Below are positions 15,611 to 25,305 of a stretch of 48,340 nucleotides of DNA, in pieces; position 1 is the stretch's first letter; each line of letters opens with the position of its first letter. The notes below the pieces were generated by a model. That model did no database searches. It was not told the origin of the DNA and was given only the letters and a program-made list of their open reading frames with translations. The DNA is taken from the NCBI GenBank assembly GCA_905233555.1, contig CAJODF010000005.1, forward strand, positions 1-48,340. The letters run 5' to 3'. This stretch comes from an uncultured Prevotella sp. GTDB lineage: Bacteria > Bacteroidota > Bacteroidia > Bacteroidales > Bacteroidaceae. The translations under genes were made by a program, and so were the position numbers.

Positions 15611-15706
15611 AAAAGGCTGACATCACCTTGGGTAGAACCAGGGTACTGCTTGGATAGGCTATGGATAGAGTGAAGTCAGGTGCGATTTTATTTTTTCTCC
15701 CAAATA

Positions 15707-15738
15707 TTTGCAAAGTTCAGATATTCTTTCTATCTTTG
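15707..15738 (+). promoter_or_regulatory. Promoter of the ATPase-DUF4435 pair
   Basis: TTTG (15707-15710), 20-nt spacer, TATCTTTG (15731-15738): a full match to the Bacteroidetes consensus, with a leader of about 27 nt before the ATG at 15770. Confidence 0.85.
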
Positions 15739-15769
15739 CAACGTATATCTTTCGTATGCACCAATAATT

Positions 15770-16588
15770 ATGCAGAAGTACGCAGACTATATCAAACGGA
15801 TTGAGATAGACTCGCTCTGGAGCGGGAAGAAGCACATCCTATGGGAACTCAATCCAAGGGTGAACATCCTGAGTGGCATCAACGGCGTGGGTAAATCGAC
15901 CATCCTGAACAAGGTGGTGAAAGGCCTGAAGGCTGGGGGAGAATTTTCTTCGCACATGCTGAAAGGCGTGAGGCTCGAGGTGGTGCCGGAGGATGCGAAG
16001 TGGATAAGGTTCGACGTGATCCGCTCGCTCGACTCTCCTGTGCTCGACCTCGACACGATGGCGCATGTGGATACGCGCATCTCGAGTGCCCTCGACTTCC
16101 AACTGTATCATCTGCAGCGCAAGTATCTGGACTATCAGGTGAACATCGGCAACCGTATCATCGAGCAGTTGCAGGCGGGCCATGCGGATGCTGCCCAGCA
16201 GTTGTCGCTGCAGAAGAAGCGCTTCCAGGACATCGTGGATGAGCTCTTCGAGGAGACGGGCAAGAAGATCGTGCGGACGGAGAACGAGATAAGGTTCACG
16301 CAGATCGGCGAGACACTGATGCCGTATCAGTTGTCGAGCGGTGAGAAGCAGATGCTGGCCATCCTGCTGACGGTGCTCGTGGAGGACAACCAGCCTTACG
16401 TGCTCTTCATGGACGAACCGGAAGTGAGCCTCCATATCGAGTGGCAGAAGAGGTTGATTGATCTCTGTCTGGAACTGAATCCCCAGGTGCAGATTATCCT
16501 GACGACGCACTCGCCAGCCGTGATCATGGACGGTTGGATGGACAGCGTGACGGAGGTGAGCGACATAGAAGTGAGAAATGAAAAGTGA
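15770..16588 (+). CDS. AAA ATPase (ABC/RecF-like), AriA-like partner of DUF4435
   Basis: A 272-residue ATPase: Walker A GINGVGKSTILNKVV (about residues 38-52), signature LSSGEKQMLAILLTVLV (about 185-201), Walker B VLFMDEPEVSLHIEWQ (about 208-223) and the switch-His segment ILTTHSPAVIMDGWMDS. The middle is a short helical region. It fits the AAA_15/AAA_21 type found in OLD-family and PARIS AriA proteins, but is shorter than a typical AriA. Nucleotide-dependent sensing is inferred. The last residues EVRNEK and the stop come from a GTGAAAA repeat; DUF4435 follows after 10 nt. I chose the ATG at 15770 because the promoter lies 31 nt upstream; the ATG at 15755 runs into a stop. Confidence 0.85.
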   Translation: MQKYADYIKRIEIDSLWSGKKHILWELNPRVNILSGINGVGKSTILNKVVKGLKAGGEFSSHMLKGVRLEVVPEDAKWIRFDVIRSLDSPVLDLDTMAHVDTRISSALDFQLYHLQRKYLDYQVNIGNRIIEQLQAGHADAAQQLSLQKKRFQDIVDELFEETGKKIVRTENEIRFTQIGETLMPYQLSSGEKQMLAILLTVLVEDNQPYVLFMDEPEVSLHIEWQKRLIDLCLELNPQVQIILTTHSPAVIMDGWMDSVTEVSDIEVRNEK

Positions 16589-16603
16589 AGCGTGAAAAGT
16601 GTC
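16569..16603 (+). repeat. GTGAAAAG repeat joining the ATPase and DUF4435 genes
   Basis: GAAGTGAGAAATG, AAAAGTGAAG and CGTGAAAAGTG. It supplies the last ATPase codons, its TGA stop (16586-16588) and the GTG start (16599-16601) of the next gene. Confidence 0.7.
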
Positions 16604-17600
16604 CAGACGCCTGAGGGATAACATCAATAACCGCTATGTCGAGGCGGCGAACGCGCTGACCTCGAAGAAGGCAAGGCATAGGATTGTGGCCTATGTCGAG
16701 AGTTATGATGACATCTATTTCTGGCGGACGGTGCTGAGCGAGTTTGAGAACGAGAAGCGCTACTTCGAGGTGATGCTGCCTTCGAAGATCAACCTGACGC
16801 GTGGCAAGAAGTCGGTGCTGATGAACTTCCTGGAAGGGGCGCCGTTGGGACGTGACATGATTGCCTGCGTGGATGCCGACTACGACTTTCTGGTGCAGGG
16901 GCGCACGGTGCAGTCGAGGAAGGTGCTCGACAGCCCGTATGTGTTTCATACCTATGTCTATGCGATAGAGAACTACCAGTGTTATGCCCCCTCGTTGCAT
17001 AATGTCTGTGTCTCGGTGACGCTGAACGACCACCGTATCTTTGATTTCCGCGAGTATTTCCGACAGTTCAGCGAGGTGTTGTTCCCGTTGTTCGTCTGGT
17101 CGGTGATGCTCTACCGTAACGGCAACTACCCGAAATTCTCCATCTCCGATTTCAACCGTATCGCCGATCCGGGTGGCTTCAGCGTGCAGAACCCCGAACC
17201 CTCGATAGCGAAATTGAAGCGGAAGGTGCGTACGAAAATCAACGACCTGCAGCGCCAGTTCCCTGATGCGAAGGACGAGTATCTGGCCACGAAGGAGGAT
17301 ATCAAGGCGCTGGGGGTGACGGCACAGACCACCTATTTATATATACAGGGGCATCACCTGTTCGACACGGTGGTCTCGCCGATGCTGTCGAAGGTGTGTA
17401 ACCTGTTGAGGCAGGAAAGGCAGAACGAGATTTATCACGCCTCTGCCCACAAGACCCAGAAGCGCAATGAGATGACGTGCTACGAGAATTCGTTGCAGGA
17501 CATCAAGGTGATGCTGAAGAAAAACACGGGTTACCTGACTTCGGAACCTTTCCGCCGTTTGCAGGACGATGTGCGGAGGTATCTTGAAACGGGTACTTAA
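16599..17600 (+). CDS. DUF4435 (TOPRIM-like) protein, AriB-like
   Basis: A 333-residue protein with the DUF4435 layout: VAYVESYDDIYFWRTVLSE (acidic Glu/Asp pair, about residues 30-48), KKSVLMNFLEG, CVDADYDFL (about 89-97, the DxD-like acidic site of TOPRIM folds) and VFHTYVYAIENYQCY. In PARIS the AriB partner is a toxic nuclease held by the ATPase AriA and released by phage anti-restriction proteins; membership here is inferred from the pairing and the acidic motifs. The GTG start lies in a repeat and no in-frame ATG is close by. The stop TAA (17598-17600) overlaps the manA stop on the other strand within TTAA. Confidence 0.8.
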   Translation: MSRRLRDNINNRYVEAANALTSKKARHRIVAYVESYDDIYFWRTVLSEFENEKRYFEVMLPSKINLTRGKKSVLMNFLEGAPLGRDMIACVDADYDFLVQGRTVQSRKVLDSPYVFHTYVYAIENYQCYAPSLHNVCVSVTLNDHRIFDFREYFRQFSEVLFPLFVWSVMLYRNGNYPKFSISDFNRIADPGGFSVQNPEPSIAKLKRKVRTKINDLQRQFPDAKDEYLATKEDIKALGVTAQTTYLYIQGHHLFDTVVSPMLSKVCNLLRQERQNEIYHASAHKTQKRNEMTCYENSLQDIKVMLKKNTGYLTSEPFRRLQDDVRRYLETGT

Positions 17601-18502
17601 ACGTAGGTTTCCAGGAACTTGATTTTTCCTTCGACCCTGACTTCCTTTGCGGTGGCAGGCAGGAGGATGGTGTCGCCCGTCTCGAAGGTCATTTCCTCAT
17701 CGTTGCAGATGAGGCGCCCTGCACCTTTCACGGCCATCAGGACGACGAACGAGTCGAGGTCGGCATAGTCGAGTGTCATGGGTTCCGTGAGGTCATAGAC
17801 AGCCGTCGTGAAGTAGGGGCAGGAGATGACCTGGACACCTTCGTTCTGTTTCGGGGTATAGCGGGTGCGGTAGTCGGGCTGCACGGCATAGTCGATGCTC
17901 TCCGAAGCGAGTTGGGTGTGGAGTTCACGGTAGTTGCCGTCCTTGTCCTTACGCTTGTAGTCGTAGATACGGTAGGTGACATCGCAGGTCTGCTGGATCT
18001 CTGCCACGTAACTGCCTGCTCCGATGGAGTGGATACGGCCTGCGGGGATGAAGAAGACATCGCCTTCGTGGACATCATAGCTGGCGAGGGCATCGGTGAT
18101 GGTGTCGTTCTCCACCATTTCCTTGTACTGCTCAGGGGTGATCTGCTGCTTCAGGCCACAATAGAGCATGGGCTTGTCGCCTGTGCCTTCCATGCAGTAC
18201 CACATCTCGGTCTTCCCGCTGGGCTTGCCGTGGCGGTGGGCCACCTCATCCGTCGGGTGTACCTGGATGCTGAGGTCTTTGCGGGCATCGATGAACTTGA
18301 CCAGCAGGGGGAATTCATCGCCGAAGCGCTGGTAGTTTTCCTCGCCTACGAGTTGGCCTTTCTGTTCGCGGACCAATTCGTTGAGACGCTTGCCCTGATG
18401 GGGGCCGTTGGCGATGATGGTCTCATGGTCCTTGACTCCGGAGATCTCCCAACTTTCGCTTCCCCAGAGTGCCTGTTTAATTTGTGGTTCAAACTTATAC
18501 AT
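17597..18502 (-). CDS. manA: Mannose-6-phosphate isomerase, type I, with shortened N-terminus
   Basis: Interconverts mannose-6-P and fructose-6-P; zinc cupin enzyme. Seen: SIQVHPTDEVAHRHG (Gln and His zinc ligands, about residues 91-105), GKTEMWYCMEGTGDKP (Glu ligand), FFIPAGRIHSIGAG (His ligand), and a C-terminal cupin (about 215-301). At 301 residues it is about 16-18 shorter than relatives I recall: LWG runs directly into SESWEISGV, where others have LWGG plus about 16 residues before GESWE. The frame is kept, so activity may or may not survive. The start is the ATG at 18502 (MYKFEPQIK) rather than a TTG abutting the trkH stop. Last gene of dxs-trkA-trkH-manA. Confidence 0.9.
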   Translation of the reverse strand: MYKFEPQIKQALWGSESWEISGVKDHETIIANGPHQGKRLNELVREQKGQLVGEENYQRFGDEFPLLVKFIDARKDLSIQVHPTDEVAHRHGKPSGKTEMWYCMEGTGDKPMLYCGLKQQITPEQYKEMVENDTITDALASYDVHEGDVFFIPAGRIHSIGAGSYVAEIQQTCDVTYRIYDYKRKDKDGNYRELHTQLASESIDYAVQPDYRTRYTPKQNEGVQVISCPYFTTAVYDLTEPMTLDYADLDSFVVLMAVKGAGRLICNDEEMTFETGDTILLPATAKEVRVEGKIKFLETYV

Positions 18503-18514
18503 TGTCTTAGTCAA

Positions 18515-19972
18515 TCAGTTGTCTTTCCAGAAATTGCGGGTGAAGAGCACGAGCACTGTCATGATTTCCAGACGGCCCATGAGCATCAGTAGTGAAAGCA
18601 CCCATTTGATATAGTCGGGCATCCCCGACCAGGTGATGTTTGCACCGATATCGTTGCTGAGCGACGGGCCGATATTGCTCACACAACTCAGGGCAATCAC
18701 GATGCTGTTGATCATGTCGATGCCTGAGAGGAGCATGATGGCTGCCGTGACGAGTATCATCAGCATGAAAAGCGTGAAGAAGGCAAACAGGGATACGATC
18801 CTTCCCTGAGGTACGCTCTGTCCGTTGATCTTGACTGGCAGTACGGCATTCGGATGCAGAATCTGACGGAAGTTGTTGCGGAGCGTCTTGAGAGTCATCA
18901 CCGCACGGATGCACTTGAAACCGCCACTGGTACTGCCTGCACAGGCACCCACGATCATCAGGGCACTCAGGATGATCCAGGTGATATGGGGCCATCGTGC
19001 CACATCGTCGTTGAAGATACCTGTGGTTGTCATGAACGACACCACCTGGAACAGTCCGCTGCGCAGAGCGTGTTCCACTCCGTAGCCGATCTGGTTGCAG
19101 AGGATGATGGTGATGGATACGGTGGCGAGGACGACGAGACTGATATACAACCTGAACTCCGAGTTGGCAAATAGGTTCTTGAACCTGCCCTTGAAGATAC
19201 TGGTATATAATAAGGTGAAATTAATACCGGCCAGGAACTGGAAGAGGATGGCGATATAGTCGATTCTCGCATCGTGGAAGAATAGCAGCGAATCGTTGTG
19301 GATAGAAAAGCCTCCCGTAGCGGTGGTGGTCATCGAGTAGTTCAAGGCGTCGAACCAGTCCATGCCCACTGCCCAGAAAGAGAGTCCGCAACCGATGGTC
19401 AGCAGCAGGTAGATGCTCCAGATCCACTTGGCTGTCGTCGAGAGTCGCGGGTGCATCTTTGCCTTGATAGGGCCTGTGGCCTCTGCAGCGAACACCTTCA
19501 CGCTTCCACCTACCAGTGAGGGCAGAATGGCGATGGTGAAGAAGACGATTCCCAAACCGCCGACCCACTGGGTCAGGGAGCGCCAGAACAGGATGCCGTG
19601 GGGCAGCACCTCGACATCGTCGAGGATGGAGGCGCCTGTCGTGGTGAATCCGGATATGGTTTCAAAGTAGGCATCGGTGATGTTGGTGATGCTACCGTGA
19701 ACCAGGAAGGGGAACATACCGAAGAACGAGAAGATGACCCATACGGCTGTCACCACCACAAAGGCATCGTGGCGGCTGAGGCTGTTCTCTGCCTTACGTC
19801 CTGCCAGCAGGAAGAGGAAGGCGCTGCCGAAAGTCAGCAGCATCGACACGAGAAATGCCAGTGTGTCGTCCTCGTGATAAGAGAAGGCGATGATGACGCA
19901 CCAAGCCATGAAGAAGGCTTCGATGAACAGCAGTGAGCCAATAATCTTCGATATGATACGTAGGTTTACCAA
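18515..19972 (-). CDS. trkH: TrkH-type potassium transporter
   Basis: Inner-membrane K+ channel-like subunit of 485 residues with four pseudo-repeated selectivity-filter segments: TISGFTTTGASIL (about 104-116), SMTTTATGGFSIHND (about 212-226), VVSFMTTTGIFNDD (about 310-323) and ALSCVSNIGPSLSND (about 424-438), each before or after long hydrophobic helices. It works with the TrkA gating protein, whose gene overlaps its 5' end by 7 bp. A second overlap-type junction leads into manA. Confidence 0.95.
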   Translation of the reverse strand: MVNLRIISKIIGSLLFIEAFFMAWCVIIAFSYHEDDTLAFLVSMLLTFGSAFLFLLAGRKAENSLSRHDAFVVVTAVWVIFSFFGMFPFLVHGSITNITDAYFETISGFTTTGASILDDVEVLPHGILFWRSLTQWVGGLGIVFFTIAILPSLVGGSVKVFAAEATGPIKAKMHPRLSTTAKWIWSIYLLLTIGCGLSFWAVGMDWFDALNYSMTTTATGGFSIHNDSLLFFHDARIDYIAILFQFLAGINFTLLYTSIFKGRFKNLFANSEFRLYISLVVLATVSITIILCNQIGYGVEHALRSGLFQVVSFMTTTGIFNDDVARWPHITWIILSALMIVGACAGSTSGGFKCIRAVMTLKTLRNNFRQILHPNAVLPVKINGQSVPQGRIVSLFAFFTLFMLMILVTAAIMLLSGIDMINSIVIALSCVSNIGPSLSNDIGANITWSGMPDYIKWVLSLLMLMGRLEIMTVLVLFTRNFWKDN

Positions 19973-21321
19973 AGTGCGTTCTTTTTGAAGAATTTCTCGA
20001 CATTGTTCAACTTGGTCTCGTGACAGAATACCATCACGGAGTCGCCAGCCTCAATCTGGGAGTTACCGTTGACGAGCATACCCACACCGTCGCGTACCAG
20101 TCCGCCGATGGTGGCTCCCTTGGGAAGTCCTAAGTCCTTCACGGGCTTCTTGGTGACCTTCGAGCCTTCTGCTGCCGTAAATTCTGCCACTTCCGCATCG
20201 ACGAGCATCAGCGAACGCAGGTTATCGACATCAGCTTCCAGCATCATCTGGAAGATATGGCTGGCTGCAATGGTCATCTTGTTGATGATGGTGCCGATGT
20301 CCAGTTCTTCTGCCATCTTCACGTAGTCGAGGTTCTCCACCATCGCCACCGTCTTGCGCACACCAAGTCGCTTGGCTGTCAGACAGGCCAGGATGTTGGT
20401 TTCGGCATTACCCGTAAGGGCGACGAAAGCCTGGGTGTTGCGGATGCCTTCTTCCTCGAGCAGTCCTAAGTCGCGTCCGTCGCCATGAATCACCATCGTG
20501 TCGCTGTCGCCAAGCAGTTCGTTGAGTTTCTCGCACCGTTCGGGATTCTTCTCGATGATCTTCATATTCATATAGTCGGGAGCGGTGAGGGCTGCGCGGA
20601 CAGAGGTCTTGTCGCCTCCCATCACGATGACGTTCTTCACGTCGGCATAATGCTCCTTGCCAACGATCTTGCGGATATAGGGGATATACTCTTGGGTGGT
20701 CATGAAGTAGGCGAGGTCGCCCACACGCAGTTCGTCGAGTCCGCCCGGGATGATGGTTTCCTCACCACGCTTGATAGCCACGATGTGATAGGGATCGTCG
20801 GGGCCGCAGAGTTCGCGCAGGGGCTGGTTCAGGATCTCTGCTGTCTCGCGCAGTTTGATGCCGAGCAAGGTCAAAGCCCCGTTGTGCACATCCCAGCGTT
20901 GGCGTACCCACGACAGTTTCAGTCCGTTGTTGATATCGATGGCAGCCAGGACTTCCGGGTAGATCAATGAGTCGATGCCCATGTTCCTGAAGAGTTCCTT
21001 GTTCTGCGGACTCAGGTATTCGTAGTTGTCGATACGGGCAACGGTCTTTTTGGCTCCCAACTGGTGTGCAATCATGCAGGCTGTCAGGTTGGTCGTCTCT
21101 TCAGGTGTGACACCAACGAAGAGGTCGGCATGCTGTGTACCGGCTTCCTTCAGTGCCTTGATACTGGTGGGTGAGGCATTGTAGGTCATCACGTCGTATT
21201 CAGTGAGTGAACTCAGCCTTTCATCATTGTCGTCGATGAGCACACAATCCTGATGCTCCCGCGACAGCAGTTTCGACAGGTGAGTACCTACGGCACCTGC
21301 ACCGACAATGACCACTTTCAT
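19966..21321 (-). CDS. trkA: TrkA peripheral NAD-binding K+ uptake protein
   Basis: Cytoplasmic gating ring subunit of 451 residues with two RCK units. Unit 1: [19 protein letters not shown]ossmann motif, then LIDDNDERL and a TrkA_C domain (about 140-220). Unit 2: [16 protein letters not shown] (about 230), MVIHGDGRD and a second TrkA_C (about 372-451). The second Rossmann glycine motif is degenerate (GGDKTS), as often in double-RCK proteins. ATG overlaps the dxs stop as ATGA, so translation is coupled. Confidence 0.95.
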   Translation of the reverse strand: MKVVIVGAGAVGTHLSKLLSREHQDCVLIDDNDERLSSLTEYDVMTYNASPTSIKALKEAGTQHADLFVGVTPEETTNLTACMIAHQLGAKKTVARIDNYEYLSPQNKELFRNMGIDSLIYPEVLAAIDINNGLKLSWVRQRWDVHNGALTLLGIKLRETAEILNQPLRELCGPDDPYHIVAIKRGEETIIPGGLDELRVGDLAYFMTTQEYIPYIRKIVGKEHYADVKNVIVMGGDKTSVRAALTAPDYMNMKIIEKNPERCEKLNELLGDSDTMVIHGDGRDLGLLEEEGIRNTQAFVALTGNAETNILACLTAKRLGVRKTVAMVENLDYVKMAEELDIGTIINKMTIAASHIFQMMLEADVDNLRSLMLVDAEVAEFTAAEGSKVTKKPVKDLGLPKGATIGGLVRDGVGMLVNGNSQIEAGDSVMVFCHETKLNNVEKFFKKNALW

Positions 21322-23198
21322 ATGTTCTTAATTGCTTTGATGATGCTCTCTTTGTCCAGTCCGACAATCTTCTGCAGTTCGGGCACGGAGCCGTGCTCCA
21401 CAAAGTCTGTGTCGGGCATGCCTAATCGGATGACTTCCGGATGATAGCCGTGATCGTTCATCCATTCCAGTACAGCAGAGCCGAGACCGCCTGTCTTGAC
21501 ACCGTTCTCAACGGTGATGATACGCTGGAACCGTTCTGCCACTTCCTGCAGGATGGTCTCGTCGATGGGTTTCAGGAAACGCATGTCGTAGTGGGCGACA
21601 TCCAGATCCTTGACAGCCTCCGCCACATCATTGCCGATGGGGCCGATGCTCAATACGGCGGCTTCCTTGCCGTCGTGCAGTTTGCGACCAGTACCCACCT
21701 TGATTTCCTCCAACGGACAGCGCCAGTCCTGCAGAACGCCACCACCTCTCGGATAGCGGATGACAAACGGCCCCTTGTCGGGTAGTTGTGCAGTAAACAT
21801 CAGACGACGCAGTTCGTGTTCGTCCATCGGGGATGAGATGGTCAGATTGGGGATGGGGCGCAGGGCAGCCAGGTCGAAGGCACCGTGATGGGTGGCTCCG
21901 TCTTCGCCAACGATACCAGCACGGTCGAAACAGAAGACGACATGCAGGTTCAGCAGCGCCACATCGTGAATGATATTGTCGAAAGCCCTCTGGGCAAAGG
22001 CACTGTAGATATTGCAGAACGGGATCAGTCCGTCCTTGGCCATACCTCCGGAGAAGGTGACAGCGTGGCCCTCGGCAATACCGACATCGAAGGTGCGCTC
22101 CGGCATTTCCTTCATCATGATGTTCATGGAACAGCCTGAGGGCATGGCGGGTGTCACACCCACGATCTTCGGGTTCTGTTTGGCCAGTTCCAGAAGGGTG
22201 TGACCAAACACATCCTGGTATTTCTGGGGTTTGTTGGGATCGTTATCTACCAGTCGTTCGCCTGTGTCGGGGTTGAATTTGCCTGGTGCATGCCAGGTGG
22301 TCACATCTTTCTCTGCTGGGGCGTAGCCGTGGCCTTTCTGGGTGTGCAGATGCAGCAACTTAGGCCCTTTCATCTCCTTCATCTGTCGGAGGATGCGCAC
22401 TAGTTCCTTGACATTATGGCCATCGAAGGGTCCGAAGTAGCGGATGTTCATGCCTTCGAAGATGTTCTGCTGGTGGGAGATGGCACTCTTCAAAGCATTG
22501 GAAAGACGGATAAGGCCCTTCCGACGGTCTTCTTCGAGCATGCCTTTTCCGTGGAGCCATTTCGAGGCCTTGAAGCGGATGGCATTATAGGTCTTGTTGG
22601 TGCTGAGGTTCAGCAGGTATTGCTTCATACCGCCCACCGAACGGTCGATGGACATATTATTGTCGTTGAGGATAATCAACAGGTCGTTGGGACTCGACGA
22701 GACGTTGTTCAGGCCTTCGAAGGCCAATCCACCACTCATGGCACCATCACCGATAACGGCTACGACATGTCTGTTTTCCAGACCTTCCAGTTTGGCGGCA
22801 ACAGCCATACCGAGGGCTGCTGAGATGGAGTTTGAGGCATGTCCGCAGGCGAAGGTGTCGTACTCGCTTTCAGTGGGCGAGGGGAAGGGTTTGATACCTC
22901 CTAACTTGCGGTTTGTACAGAACTGTTCACGACGTCCGGTCAGGATCTTGTGACCATAGGCCTGATGGCCCACGTCCCACACAATGCGGTCTTCGGGGGT
23001 GTTATAGACATAGTGCAGAGCAACGGTAATCTCTGTCACGCCAAGGCTTGATGCCAAATGTCCCGGATTTACCGACAATTCCTGGACAATGTCCCGCCTT
23101 AATTCGTCACATACCTGAGGCAGTTCTTCGACCTTCAACTGGCGTAGGTCTTCCGGATATTGTATTTTACTTAATAGTCTTAAATTCTCTTGTTCCAC
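21318..23198 (-). CDS. dxs: 1-deoxy-D-xylulose-5-phosphate synthase
   Basis: First enzyme of the MEP isoprenoid pathway (pyruvate + glyceraldehyde-3-P, thiamine-PP dependent). 626 residues. Seen: [34 protein letters not shown] (about 70-83), [16 protein letters not shown], the TPP motif [18 protein letters not shown] (about 147-164), [19 protein letters not shown] and PYPRGGG-like [10 protein letters not shown]. The start is GTG at 23198 (VEQENLRLL): the -7 promoter box lies at 23223-23230, so the longer upstream frame would begin before transcription does. First gene of the dxs-trkA-trkH-manA operon. Confidence 0.96.
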   Translation of the reverse strand: MEQENLRLLSKIQYPEDLRQLKVEELPQVCDELRRDIVQELSVNPGHLASSLGVTEITVALHYVYNTPEDRIVWDVGHQAYGHKILTGRREQFCTNRKLGGIKPFPSPTESEYDTFACGHASNSISAALGMAVAAKLEGLENRHVVAVIGDGAMSGGLAFEGLNNVSSSPNDLLIILNDNNMSIDRSVGGMKQYLLNLSTNKTYNAIRFKASKWLHGKGMLEEDRRKGLIRLSNALKSAISHQQNIFEGMNIRYFGPFDGHNVKELVRILRQMKEMKGPKLLHLHTQKGHGYAPAEKDVTTWHAPGKFNPDTGERLVDNDPNKPQKYQDVFGHTLLELAKQNPKIVGVTPAMPSGCSMNIMMKEMPERTFDVGIAEGHAVTFSGGMAKDGLIPFCNIYSAFAQRAFDNIIHDVALLNLHVVFCFDRAGIVGEDGATHHGAFDLAALRPIPNLTISSPMDEHELRRLMFTAQLPDKGPFVIRYPRGGGVLQDWRCPLEEIKVGTGRKLHDGKEAAVLSIGPIGNDVAEAVKDLDVAHYDMRFLKPIDETILQEVAERFQRIITVENGVKTGGLGSAVLEWMNDHGYHPEVIRLGMPDTDFVEHGSVPELQKIVGLDKESIIKAIKNI

Positions 23199-23222
23199 AG
23201 CATAAAAGTTGTATAAACTTTG

Positions 23223-23253
23223 CAAAGATACAAATAATATGCAAAATTTACAA
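23223..23253 (-). promoter_or_regulatory. Promoter of dxs-trkA-trkH-manA
   Basis: Minus strand TTG (23251-23253), 20-nt spacer, TATCTTTG (23223-23230), 24 nt before the GTG start. Confidence 0.75.
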
Positions 23254-23306
23254 TTTTTTATTAATTTTGCATGCAAAAGTCATGAAAAGGCAAATTAAAG
23301 ACAAAT

Positions 23307-25178
23307 TCAGTCGTCGTCGTCGTCTTTGATGTATTTACGGAACTTGAGTTTCGGCTTGACCTTCATCTTGTGCATCTCATTGGTGTTCGTGAAGGAGAAC
23401 TGCAGCATCAAATCCGTCAGACTACCCTTCATCGTGACATCGCCAGAGGCCAGTGCACCGTCACTCGTGATGTCAGAGACGATGTTCTTGAGCGTAATAT
23501 TCCGATAGCCGATTTTCTTGACGTCGGCCTTCACATTACCGATAGGCAGTTTTCCGCCTTTCTCCTTGCGCATCTCAGCAGTACGCTCTTTCGAAATGTC
23601 AATCTGGAAGGAGGCTTTACAGTCGATGTTACCTATCTTCTTCAACTGGAACAGTTCACCCAGTTTCAGTGAGTCGGTACTGACTTTACCCTTCAGGTAT
23701 TTGTTGATGCCGTCAATTTCTAAATCGAAGTCGATGTCGCCTTTCTCCGTATGGAGTAGTCCTCTGAACAGTTCCCTTCTCCATAGGATGTCAAATTCAC
23801 CATGGTATTTGATGACGCCCAGGGCATAGAGTTGGTACATCATGTATTTCTTAACCGTGAATTGGTTGACGATCTTGTCCTTGATACCGGATTTCGCTAT
23901 CATATCGTGAACGTAGAAATGGAGATTCAGATCCTTTGCAGGGCTGAAGTTGCGCAGGTTACCGGTGGCATTGATAACCAGTTTGTTGTCATCGGTATTG
24001 ACGTGAATACCCCGGAAGTTCATTCCCTTGTTAGTTCCGTTTAACCCGACACGCAGGTTCAGGGGGATGGTGAAATTACGCAGTACAGGTGCGAAAGGTC
24101 TGGAGATGTCTTTCAAGATGGCACGGCCATAGATCGTATCAGCATTATAACTGAGGGTGGTTCCGGTCTTTTTGTTGGGTAGCGTCAGATCTGCCTTGGG
24201 AATGTCCAATCGTGTGGTGCCTTGTTGGACAACGGCGTTGGTCAGATGCACTTTTTTGCCAATAACAGCGATATCTGTCCTTAGGTCTGTCAAATTAATT
24301 CCTCCTACCGAGTCTTTGGCACATCCTCTCGTAAGGCGTGCTGTAACCGAGTCTTTACCGATGTATAGGATGTCGGCACTCAAGTCCGCTAGAATATCAA
24401 AATGTCCATCATCGAAGAAACCGTGATGCGGCTTGCCTGTATTACGACGCGGACGTTGGTTGTCGCTGCGGAGATTCAGGCCTTTGACGTCAACGCTCTT
24501 TTTCTTTCCGTCATCCGAGATGTTGACTGTCAGCAGTCCGCTGTCGATGTTCCAGTGGACGATACCTTTTTTCCGATATTGATTCCATGCCGCCATCAGG
24601 TGGTTGATAGTCACGGTGTGCTTACCGTACAGGTGGTGATATACAATCTGGTTGATGTTGTACGGCTCGTGGTTATATTTGATATGGATGTTATTGATGA
24701 TGGCACCATTCAAATCCACCTTGATGGCGCTGCCTTTCTTTTTCTTTTTGTCCTTATTTTTCTTCTTGGGATTATCTATCAGGAACTGGTAGTTGGCAGG
24801 GCCGTCTTCTGGCTTGAGGATGAGCAGGTCAATGTCGTTGACCTTGACAGATCTCAGTATCAGTTGTCCTCGTAGCAGGGGGCGCAGTCGCAGATTGACC
24901 CAGATGTCCTTTATTTTCACCATGTCGCGTTGCTCCATGTCTTTCAAGGTAACACCCTCGATCGTTACATGTTGCGCCAATAGGTTGATGCCGATATGTT
25001 TTATCTTGACATCTGCGTTCAACTCCTTTGAAAGGGTGTTAGTAGCCAATTCGATAAGTTCGTCTTCTACAATACTGCTGTTGGCAACAGTCGATAATAT
25101 TGCGACAATTGCGATGACTATAGCCATCGTCCACCCTATGATGCGTACCCACCGTGACTTAAAGAAACTCTTTTCCAT
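23307..25178 (-). CDS. AsmA-like membrane-anchored envelope protein
   Basis: A 623-residue protein with one N-terminal transmembrane helix (WTMAIVIAIVAILSTVA, about residues 14-30) and a large periplasmic beta-rich region. After the helix it has the AsmA/TamB-like start: LIELATNTLSKELNADVKIK, IGINLLAQHVTIEGVTLKD and LRLRPLLRGQLILRSVKV. Such proteins are bridge-like lipid carriers or assembly factors for the outer membrane; which one is unknown here. Unusual are a lysine run (KKKNKDKKKKKG, about 140) and a C-terminal DDDDD. The start is the ATG at 25178, 19 nt after the -7 box. Confidence 0.72.
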   Translation of the reverse strand: MEKSFFKSRWVRIIGWTMAIVIAIVAILSTVANSSIVEDELIELATNTLSKELNADVKIKHIGINLLAQHVTIEGVTLKDMEQRDMVKIKDIWVNLRLRPLLRGQLILRSVKVNDIDLLILKPEDGPANYQFLIDNPKKKNKDKKKKKGSAIKVDLNGAIINNIHIKYNHEPYNINQIVYHHLYGKHTVTINHLMAAWNQYRKKGIVHWNIDSGLLTVNISDDGKKKSVDVKGLNLRSDNQRPRRNTGKPHHGFFDDGHFDILADLSADILYIGKDSVTARLTRGCAKDSVGGINLTDLRTDIAVIGKKVHLTNAVVQQGTTRLDIPKADLTLPNKKTGTTLSYNADTIYGRAILKDISRPFAPVLRNFTIPLNLRVGLNGTNKGMNFRGIHVNTDDNKLVINATGNLRNFSPAKDLNLHFYVHDMIAKSGIKDKIVNQFTVKKYMMYQLYALGVIKYHGEFDILWRRELFRGLLHTEKGDIDFDLEIDGINKYLKGKVSTDSLKLGELFQLKKIGNIDCKASFQIDISKERTAEMRKEKGGKLPIGNVKADVKKIGYRNITLKNIVSDITSDGALASGDVTMKGSLTDLMLQFSFTNTNEMHKMKVKPKLKFRKYIKDDDDD

Positions 25179-25196
25179 CCTTTCTGATTTTGGGTG

Positions 25197-25227
25197 CAAA
25201 GATAGCAAAAAAAAATAAAATCACAAA
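25197..25227 (-). promoter_or_regulatory. Promoter of the AsmA-like gene
   Basis: Minus strand TTTG (25224-25227), 19-nt spacer, TATCTTTG (25197-25204). Divergent from the lplA/gcv promoter. Confidence 0.75.
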
Positions 25228-25243
25228 AATAAAAGGTAATTCA

Positions 25244-25275
25244 TTTGGCTATTACATAAAAACTTTATATTTTTG
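25244..25275 (+). promoter_or_regulatory. Promoter of the lplA-gcv-lpdA operon
   Basis: TTTG (25244-25247), 20-nt spacer, TATTTTTG (25268-25275). The leader is only about 26 nt, leaving no room for a glycine riboswitch. Confidence 0.8.
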
Positions 25276-25305
25276 CAGATGGTTTTAACGACTGCTCCCT
25301 AAAAG

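Noticed and set aside
15567..15635. CRISPR-like array
   Set aside because: Units are only 11/22 bp with no unique spacers and no cas genes nearby. The arrays at 33856 and 43355 are rejected for the same reason.
25276..25305. Glycine riboswitch before the gcv operon
   Set aside because: The leader is only about 26 nt, too short for the fold.
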